DNA of 30,882 nt, taken from NCBI GenBank assembly GCA_023404715.1, contig JAEYAR010000066.1, positions 1 to 30,882 of the forward strand. The letters run 5' to 3'. Under the pieces are notes generated by a model that worked only from the letters and a program-made list of their open reading frames with translations, did no database searches and was not told the DNA's origin. Positions 23,016 to 28,983 of the stretch are shown here, in pieces; within the stretch, counting starts at the first letter, position 1; every line of letters begins with the position of its first letter. This DNA comes from Bacillota bacterium (GTDB lineage Bacteria; Bacillota; Clostridia; Christensenellales; Aristaeellaceae). The position numbers were made by a program, and so were the translations under genes.

Positions 23016-24635
23016 ATGGCGCAGAATATCTTGCAATACATATTGGGCGGCTCGGTGGCGCTGTTGATCTATGCGGCGATCGTGATCATCTTTATCGTTG
23101 CGGCGATCAAGTGTTTCGTCCCGATAACGAAAAATGCATCCGCCTTGCGTAAGGCGGCCCGCAGGCTGATCGACGAGGGGAAGCGGGGGGTGAGCGTCCC
23201 CTCTTGGAACGACCTCGATTTTCTAGGCAAGGGCTTGCAGGACGAGTGGGCGCGCTTTTTGCAAAACGCGCAATCACGCGACGCGCACGGCACATCCTGC
23301 GACGTCGAGGATTACATCAATGAAGATTCGGCCGTTTACGACGCAGGCAATCCGCAACTGAGCGAGATGATTCCGGGCGTCATGGTCTCCCTGGGCATTC
23401 TGGGCACATTTCTCGGTTTGGTGACCGGCCTTTCGGGCCTGGTGCTGACGGACGATACGTCGGTCATGCTCACGGCCATCGAGCAGCTGATCGCGGGGAT
23501 GAGCACGGCCTTTTTAACATCGATCTTCGGCGTTATCGCCTCGCTCATCTTCAATTTCTTAAACCGGTATAACCTGGGTAGAGCGCAGCGGGCGCTGGCG
23601 CATTTTGTGGACGCGTTTGAGCAGTACGGTATGCCCAAGCCTGTGGACGACCGCACGCAGCTGATTACCCTGCAGCAGGAGCAGACGGCCTACTTGCGCA
23701 CTGCGGTGGAAGAGGTTTCCGCCCGCATGATCACGCAGATCGAGCAGAGCATTTTGCGGGCCCTTTTACCTGTGCAGCGTTCGATGGATAACTTCATCGT
23801 CGCGGCGACGCGCGAGCAGGTGGAGGGGATTGACCGGGTGGCCACACGATTTGTGGAACGCATGGACGAAGCGATGGCGGGAAGGCTGAGCCAGCTATCG
23901 GGCAAGCTGGACGAAATGGCGGGAATCAATCAGGCGACGCAGACGGACATGAAAAATGCCGCCGAGGCGATCGCGACCATGACGCAGGATGTCATCAATA
24001 TGCATCAGCTCTCTCAGACCGTGCTCGATCAGTTTCAAACCTACGTCACGGATATTTCGCAGGACAAGCAAAGCGTTCAGGAGAGCGCGGTGCGTTGCGC
24101 CCGCATGGTAGAAGAGGCGGAGGCGGCGCTTTCAAAGGTGATGGAGACGCTCGGCCAGACATCCACGCAGCAGGCGCGTTACCTCGCTAAGCTGCAGGAA
24201 TATCAGGCGGCCGTGCTTGCAAACCAGCAGCAATACACAGCTTGGACGGACAAATTCTTGAGCAGCGCGCAATCCCAAAGCTTGACGACCGCCAAGGAGC
24301 TAGAGCGCGTAAGCAGCTCCATCAAGGACAGCGCGGCGCTGCTCAACAGCGCATACCTGTCCTTCTGCGAACAGCTTGAGGAAGGGCTCAGCAAGGGGCT
24401 GGCGCTGCTGGATGAAAACGTGACGACGACGACGAAGCAACTGGGCACGACGCTGGCGGGCATTCGCCAGACGACGGATTCGCTGCCGAACCTGCTGTCG
24501 AGCAGCGCGCGCAAGTACGGCGCACAGGTAGAGCAGTTTGTTGCGGCGCTGCAGCAGCTGCAGCGCGCGATGGAGCGTACGGCGCAAGCAGCGGAGGAAG
24601 CCTCCCGGGAACAGACCAAAAGGGAGGTAAGTTGA
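23016..24635 (+). CDS. MotA/TolQ/ExbB-type channel protein with long helical tail (ZorA-like)
   Basis: Predicted 539 residues from the ATG at 23016, which has AGGTG 6 nt upstream; a GTG at 23007 is in frame. Three membrane segments are visible: 10-34, 118-144 (IPGVMVSLGILGTFLGLVTG, the MotA/TolQ channel helix) and 157-183 (IAGMSTAFLTSIFGVIASL). About 350 residues after 190 form a Gln/Ala/Ser-rich, helical, coiled-coil-like cytoplasmic tail. This architecture, a MotA core with a long tail, is that of ZorA in Zorya antiphage systems, where a ZorA5-ZorB2 proton-driven motor signals phage attack. The MotB-like partner starts 1 nt after its stop. A standalone proton-channel role outside defence cannot be excluded. 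Confidence 0.82.
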   Translation: MAQNILQYILGGSVALLIYAAIVIIFIVAAIKCFVPITKNASALRKAARRLIDEGKRGVSVPSWNDLDFLGKGLQDEWARFLQNAQSRDAHGTSCDVEDYINEDSAVYDAGNPQLSEMIPGVMVSLGILGTFLGLVTGLSGLVLTDDTSVMLTAIEQLIAGMSTAFLTSIFGVIASLIFNFLNRYNLGRAQRALAHFVDAFEQYGMPKPVDDRTQLITLQQEQTAYLRTAVEEVSARMITQIEQSILRALLPVQRSMDNFIVAATREQVEGIDRVATRFVERMDEAMAGRLSQLSGKLDEMAGINQATQTDMKNAAEAIATMTQDVINMHQLSQTVLDQFQTYVTDISQDKQSVQESAVRCARMVEEAEAALSKVMETLGQTSTQQARYLAKLQEYQAAVLANQQQYTAWTDKFLSSAQSQSLTTAKELERVSSSIKDSAALLNSAYLSFCEQLEEGLSKGLALLDENVTTTTKQLGTTLAGIRQTTDSLPNLLSSSARKYGAQVEQFVAALQQLQRAMERTAQAAEEASREQTKREVS

Positions 24636-24636
24636 T

Positions 24637-25650
24637 ATGCGCACACACAGCCAGAGGAGGCCGAGAGGGGATACGGGTTCCTATTGGATATCCTTCTCCG
24701 ATCTCATGGCCGGCATGCTGTTTGTGTTTGCGCTCATCCTCTTCTTCAGCATCTATCAGCTCGTCGAATTGCAGGAAACAAAGACGGCTGAATTGGAAAC
24801 CAAAGAAGCGCAATTGACACAGCAGCAGAGTATACTGCTCGACCAAGAGGCGGAACTGCAGGATAAGGAAGCACAGCTGGCGGCATCGACGCTGCTATTG
24901 GATGAGCAACAGAAGACGCTCGACGATCAGGCGGCACTGCTGGCGCTTTCGACAGCCCAATTGGAGGAAAAGCAGACCGCGTTCGATGCGCAAAGCGTAG
25001 AATTGGACGAGGCGCGCAAAAAGATCGCGCTCGCTCAAGAGAACATGGCGGCGCAGCAGCTGCGTATGGACGAGCAGGAGGCGCTGCTCTCCGCTCAGCA
25101 GACGAAGATCGACAACTTGGTCGGCGTGCGTTCGCGCATCATTGAGGACCTGCGCGACGAGATGCTCGGCGCGAACCTCAATACCGTCGTAGACCGTCAG
25201 ACCGGGGCGATCGTGTTCACGGGTTCGGTTCTCTTCGATTCCGGGAAGTCGGACTTGAAGCCTTCGGGTATGGCGCTGCTGGACAGCTTCTTACCGGTCT
25301 ACGTGCGCACGCTGCTCTCGGCTGAAAACAGCGAGTACGTGGCGGAAATCATCATCGAGGGCCACACGGATACTGACGGCGATTACCTGAGCAATTTGAA
25401 CCTGTCTCAGCAACGCGCACTGTCGGTCGTTACCTATTGTCTATCGGACGCTTTTGGTGGGTTGACCTACGCCGAAAAAGAACAGCTGCGCTCGATCATG
25501 ACGGCGAATGGGCGCTCTTGGGTGGATCCCGTCTACTACGAGGACGGAACGATCAACAAGGACGCATCGCGCCGTGTAGAATTCAAGTTCCGCCTCAAGG
25601 ATGCGGAGATGATCGACGAGATGAGCCGCATTCTGGAAGCGGCGGAATGA
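24637..25650 (+). CDS. MotB/OmpA-like peptidoglycan-binding protein (ZorB-like)
   Basis: Predicted 337 residues; GGGAGG precedes the ATG. The N-terminus SYWISFSDLMAGMLFVFAL (15-33) is the MotB/ZorB plug-and-membrane helix, with Asp22 as the likely proton carrier. A Gln/Glu/Leu-rich coiled coil spans about 44-165. A C-terminal OmpA domain follows, with VLFDSGKSDLKPSG (198-211) and IEGHTDTDGDYLSNLNLSQQRA (240-261 region), whose Asp245 and Arg260 match peptidoglycan-diaminopimelate contacts. It would anchor the channel to the cell wall. The coiled coil between membrane and OmpA domain is long, perhaps to span a thick Gram-positive wall. Confidence 0.87.
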   Translation: MRTHSQRRPRGDTGSYWISFSDLMAGMLFVFALILFFSIYQLVELQETKTAELETKEAQLTQQQSILLDQEAELQDKEAQLAASTLLLDEQQKTLDDQAALLALSTAQLEEKQTAFDAQSVELDEARKKIALAQENMAAQQLRMDEQEALLSAQQTKIDNLVGVRSRIIEDLRDEMLGANLNTVVDRQTGAIVFTGSVLFDSGKSDLKPSGMALLDSFLPVYVRTLLSAENSEYVAEIIIEGHTDTDGDYLSNLNLSQQRALSVVTYCLSDAFGGLTYAEKEQLRSIMTANGRSWVDPVYYEDGTINKDASRRVEFKFRLKDAEMIDEMSRILEAAE

Positions 25651-25692
25651 AAAGCGGGTATCTGCCCGTTATCATAAAGGATGGAGGAGCAT

Positions 25693-26175
25693 ATGCGGAT
25701 TTTTGCTTGGGTGATGGTGGTCATTACCGTCCTGGTTTTGGGCGTGGCAGGGTATGAACTGGCGACGCTTAAATTGGGTACAGAGGCGGTACAGGTGACG
25801 GTGACCCCGGCCTCGCAAAATCAGACGCTCTTTGAAAGCATGCGCAGCGGCATGGACAATGACTCCCTTACTGGACGTGTGTTTAGGCAGGAGGCGATTG
25901 GCAATGCTGAGGAATACGTATTTGTTACGTATACCGTGCCTGTGAAGAACATGAATCTCCTGAGCGCCGAGTGGATTGAGTTGGTGGTGACGCCGCAGGA
26001 AGAGGATATCGCTCAAATTTCGACCGGTGACGCGCAAAAGCTGCCGGGGCTTAGTAGGGCCAATCTCAGCGCTACGGTGCTATGCAAAATGGACGCGCAA
26101 ACGGCGTCGGCTAGACCCATATCGCTGGAATTGAATTATTTTCTGTTCGGCAGGCCGTATAGCTTTAAAATATAA
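25693..26175 (+). CDS. Small membrane-anchored protein, unrecognised third gene of the ZorAB-like operon
   Basis: Predicted 160 residues; I chose the ATG at 25693 because GGAGG lies 5 nt upstream, while an earlier in-frame ATG at 25681 overlaps that site. One N-terminal hydrophobic helix (about 4-24) without a lipobox Cys anchors a domain of about 130 residues that looks beta-rich (YVFVTYTVPVKNMN, AEWIELVVTP, LSATVLCKMD, ISLELNYFLFG) and would lie outside the membrane. I do not recognise the family. It follows the MotB-like gene by 42 nt on the same strand with no terminator between, and the CRISPR leader begins 68 nt after its stop. No ZorC, ZorD or ZorE homologue is visible in its place. 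Confidence 0.75.
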   Translation: MRIFAWVMVVITVLVLGVAGYELATLKLGTEAVQVTVTPASQNQTLFESMRSGMDNDSLTGRVFRQEAIGNAEEYVFVTYTVPVKNMNLLSAEWIELVVTPQEEDIAQISTGDAQKLPGLSRANLSATVLCKMDAQTASARPISLELNYFLFGRPYSFKI

Positions 26176-26243
26176 AAGCAGGTAAGGGAGGTGTAGAGCG
26201 CACGCAGCTCAGTTCGAAAGTAGGTTGCAAGGAAAGGCTTATA

Positions 26244-26414
26244 AGTGCGAAGTGGAAGCGATGGGTAATTCCCTGGGAGGTTCGCACTGAATTTACACAT
26301 AGTTATAAATGAGATGATGAAAGAAAGATATTTCTGTTTGTGCCTGCATCTTTCTGTAATAGGAAGTTGTGCAGGTCGTGTAGAAAAAGAACAAACGAAA
26401 TGGGCAGGAATGCT
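26244..26414 (+). promoter_or_regulatory. Leader of CRISPR array 1
   Basis: The stretch opens with AGTGCGAA (26244-26251) and TTCGCACT (26281-26288), a dyad with 8-bp arms and a GGGAGG just before the second arm, then an AT-rich run of 126 bp to the first repeat. Leader 2 has the same dyad at nearly the same distance (127 bp). Such elements mark type I-C leaders and probably guide spacer insertion and transcription. Confidence 0.8.
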
Positions 26415-27157
26415 GTCTCGCTCCGCACGGAGCGAGTGGATTGAAATTCACCCAGCCAGCGAGGTCGACGATAAATGCGTCGTCTCGCTCCGCACGGAGC
26501 GAGTGGATTGAAATCACAACAATTCTACCCGATTTTTCGGGCGATCAGGTCTCGCTCCGCACGGAGCGAGTGGATTGAAATCGATGCTCCAGGCAGTGAG
26601 AGGCGCGCCTCTCTGTCTCGCTCCGCACGGAGCGAGTGGATTGAAATCTGCATCTTGCGCCACTCGGGATAGGTCATCGTGGTCTCGCTCCGCACGGAGC
26701 GAGTGGATTGAAATTGTGAGCTCTTCGGCATAGCTCACCTGCCGGACCGTCTCGCTCCGCACGGAGCGAGTGGATTGAAATGTCGAGGAGCGCAAGGCGG
26801 CCATGGCCCATTTCGTCTCGCTCCGCACGGAGCGAGTGGATTGAAATGCGGATGATCGACGTGCATAAGCCCGTCACGGTAGTCTCGCTCCGCACGGAGC
26901 GAGTGGATTGAAATGAGTGTGCGCACCATCATGGCCGCGCTCTGGTTGGCCTCGCTCCGCACGGAGCGAGTGGATTGAAATGCTCAGCGCGCCGCGAATG
27001 ACCCCTGCCGTGGGGGCCTCGCTCCGCCCGGAGCGAGTGGATTGAAATATTTCCTGACGTTGAACTCAGATATGGAGACAGCGCACGTCTCGCTCCGCAC
27101 GGAGCGAGTGGATTGAATTTGATCCGACGTCGCGTCGGCGATCCGCGTGCCGTCTCG
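26415..27157 (+). CRISPR. CRISPR array 1, type I-C-like, 11 repeats plus a vestige
   Basis: 33-bp repeats start at 26415, 26482, 26549, 26615, 26682, 26749, 26815, 26882, 26949, 27016 and 27087. Each begins GTCTCGCTCC, has a central hairpin TCGCTCC-GCAC-GGAGCGA and ends GTGGATTGAAAT, the 3' handle of type I-C repeats. Spacers are 33-34 nt except the tenth, 38 nt (27049-27086). Repeats 9 and 10 have GC for GT at the start, repeat 10 also GCCC for GCAC, and repeat 11 ends AATT. A bare GTCTCG at 27152 after an eleventh spacer is the remains of a twelfth repeat. Degeneration at the right agrees with the leader at the left. No cas gene is in the window. Confidence 0.97.
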
Positions 27158-27192
27158 TTTTGCAGAAGTAAAAAATGGACTTGTTCTTTTGC

Positions 27193-27219
27193 ACCCCTTT
27201 TTGCCACTGACATACGATA
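27193..27219 (+). promoter_or_regulatory. Sigma-K-like sporulation promoter
   Basis: AC (27193-27194), 16 nt, then CATACGATA (27211-27219) matches the mother-cell sigma-K consensus AC-N16/17-CATAnnnTA exactly. It lies 47 bp upstream of the cysteine-rich gene. The predicted transcript begins with a GTGAGG-GCAA-CCTCAC hairpin (27225-27240). Confidence 0.68.
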
Positions 27220-27266
27220 TTAGCGTGAGGGCAACCTCACCAAGAAAATCGAGGGGGTACAATAAA

Positions 27267-28061
27267 ATGAGCTTCTACTCCTTTAAAAACGCTAATACAT
27301 CCTGTTGTCCTGGTATGGTAGGAAACGATGTACTTAATGGCCTGAATGAAAAAATTTGCATTCAGGTGCAGCGCGTGTATGATTCATGCCTTCAGCAGGA
27401 GCAAAAGGAAGATGTGGATGTAACGCTTTGCAGCTATGGTTTGGTTCCTTCTTGCGGATGCGGCAACAACGAGAATAACGAGAACACGCAACCCGTTATG
27501 CCTATCACCTTCGAGAGCTGCCGTTCCACCTCTACTGAAGGTACGATCCGCGACTTGACAATCGATCGTCTGTGCGACCGTCCTTGCTTCGCCCGTGTGC
27601 GCTGTAAGATCGACGTGCCAATCGACATCCTGTTTACAGATGCGAATTGTCGCGAGTACATCGGCCGTGGCGTTGTTACGGTCAACAAAGATGTTTTGCT
27701 ATCTATCCCCGATGAATCCATTGTGCCTTACACTCTGGAGTCCATGGTTAGCGCAATTTGTGTTTCCGGGACCTATCGTGGCAACAACGTTTTCCGTCTG
27801 ACGATTTGCGTTACGGTGGTACTCAAGGTTCTAGCAAAAGTCGAAATTCTTGTTCCTTCCTATGGTTTCTGCCCGATCCCGCCTTGCGAAGAATTTGCTG
27901 AAAACGTTTGCGATGAGTTCTTTAGCTTACCGTTGTTCCCGCCGGCTCTTTGTGATGAAAGCACTGTTGCAACGAATTGTGCATGCAATACCTGCAACAC
28001 GCTCGGCCAGTCCAACTGCAATTGTAACACTGGCTGCGGCTGTAACACTTGCCGTAGATAA
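27267..28061 (+). CDS. Cysteine-rich spore-coat-like protein
   Basis: Predicted 264 residues with 26 Cys; ATG at 27267 behind GAGGGGG. The central part (ITFESCRSTSTEGTIRDLTI, RPCFARVRCKIDVPIDILFTDANC, then CVTVVLKVLAKVEILVPSYGFCPIPPC) is a beta-rich domain I know from a widespread clostridial family with a VYDSC motif near the start and a PPC motif near the end, whose function is not established. The C-terminus is a Cys/Asn repeat (CACNTCNTL, CNCNTGCGCNTC) like those of coat and exosporium proteins that cross-link. There is no signal peptide, as expected for a coat protein made in the mother cell. The sigma-K-like promoter supports this. It sits between two CRISPR arrays, with which it has no obvious functional tie. 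Confidence 0.8.
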   Translation: MSFYSFKNANTSCCPGMVGNDVLNGLNEKICIQVQRVYDSCLQQEQKEDVDVTLCSYGLVPSCGCGNNENNENTQPVMPITFESCRSTSTEGTIRDLTIDRLCDRPCFARVRCKIDVPIDILFTDANCREYIGRGVVTVNKDVLLSIPDESIVPYTLESMVSAICVSGTYRGNNVFRLTICVTVVLKVLAKVEILVPSYGFCPIPPCEEFAENVCDEFFSLPLFPPALCDESTVATNCACNTCNTLGQSNCNCNTGCGCNTCRR

Positions 28062-28070
28062 AATCTCCAT

Positions 28071-28110
28071 AGCCCCCGAAGAAGTGCATTGCACCCCTCG
28101 GGGGCTTACC
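28071..28110 (+). terminator. Terminator of the cysteine-rich gene
   Basis: AGCCCCCGA (28071-28079) pairs with TCGGGGGCT (28098-28106); the loop holds a small GTGCA/TGCAC stem. The T-tract is weak. Confidence 0.65.
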
Positions 28111-28116
28111 TAGTCA

Positions 28117-28288
28117 GGTGCGAAGTACAAGCAGTATACGTTTTCCGGGGAGGTTCGCACCAGCATATTGTTCATTCTGGGGGGTTGTTTTGATCATTAC
28201 TGAAGGACAAAATGAAAAATAATGACTTTGAAGCAGGATTCTATGCAATTGGATAGAAATTTATACTAATCAATGATTTGGTTTTGCG
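28117..28288 (+). promoter_or_regulatory. Leader of CRISPR array 2
   Basis: GGTGCGAA (28117-28124) and TTCGCACC (28154-28161) form the same dyad as in leader 1, with a compensating change in the outermost pair (G-C here, A-T there). An AT-rich run of 127 bp leads to the first repeat. Confidence 0.8.
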
Positions 28289-28856
28289 GTCTCGCTCCGC
28301 ACGGAGCGAGTGGATTGAAATTTCTTGTGTCGTGGGCGTCGTGACGCTATATAGAGTCTCGCTCCGCACGGAGCGAGTGGATTGAAATGAGCATGCGCAC
28401 GCTGATGAGGTATCTAACCCGGTCTCGCTCCGCACGGAGCGAGTGGATTGAAATTTCCTACTATGATGATAACGAGGTCATGTTTCGCGTCTCGCTCCGC
28501 ACGGAGCGAGTGGATTGAAATCGGTTCGCCTCCATGATCTGGCGAAACGTAAACGTCTCGCTCCGCACGGAGCGAGTGGATTGAAATGGCTATAAATCAT
28601 GGTTGTTCGGCGCGCTGGATATCGTCTCGCTCCGCACGGAGCGAGTGGATTGAAATCATCGCGCACCTTTGATGCGCCCTGTCAGGGCAGTCTCGCTCCG
28701 CACGGAGCTAGTGGATTGAAATCGACGAGTGACGCAGATGCCGTAATCTTTTGGCAGTCTCGCTCCGCACGGAGCGAGTGGATTGAAATAACAATGCGTC
28801 GATTGTTGAACATGGATTATAATGTCTCGCTCCGCATGGAGCGAGTGAATTGGCGT
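28289..28856 (+). CRISPR. CRISPR array 2, type I-C-like, 9 repeats
   Basis: 33-bp repeats start at 28289, 28356, 28422, 28489, 28555, 28624, 28690, 28757 and 28824, with the same sequence and orientation as array 1. Spacers are 33-34 nt, except the fifth, 36 nt (28588-28623). Repeat 7 has a T in the stem (GAGCTAG), and the last repeat is degenerate (GCATGG, and GAATTGGCGT at its end). I see no spacer shared with array 1. The array has its own leader, so it can acquire spacers independently if cas1-cas2 and the effector genes exist elsewhere in the genome. Confidence 0.97.
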
Positions 28857-28929
28857 GGGTGTTGTTCGGCGGAATAGGATACGCAAGCGCAACACGATAC
28901 GGGGCATGCAGTGTACGTAACGCTTATAC

Positions 28930-28958
28930 ATGACAAACTACAACGAGCATGGTACAAT
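28930..28958 (+). promoter_or_regulatory. Promoter of the Lhr-type helicase gene
   Basis: ATGACA (28930-28935) and TACAAT (28953-28958), 17-bp spacer, 25 bp upstream of the start codon. Confidence 0.6.
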
Positions 28959-28983
28959 AAGACCATTGCGAGGAGGGATGATC

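Noticed and set aside
26176..26243. Remnant of a cas2 gene before array 1
   Set aside because: No frame encodes a recognisable Cas2 fragment; the stretch has stops in all plus-strand frames and no conserved motif.
26293..27262. Several short open frames with repeated peptides such as FNPLAPCGAR or ISIHSLRAERD
   Set aside because: They are translations of the CRISPR repeats. The same peptides recur in many databases as false proteins from arrays of this type.
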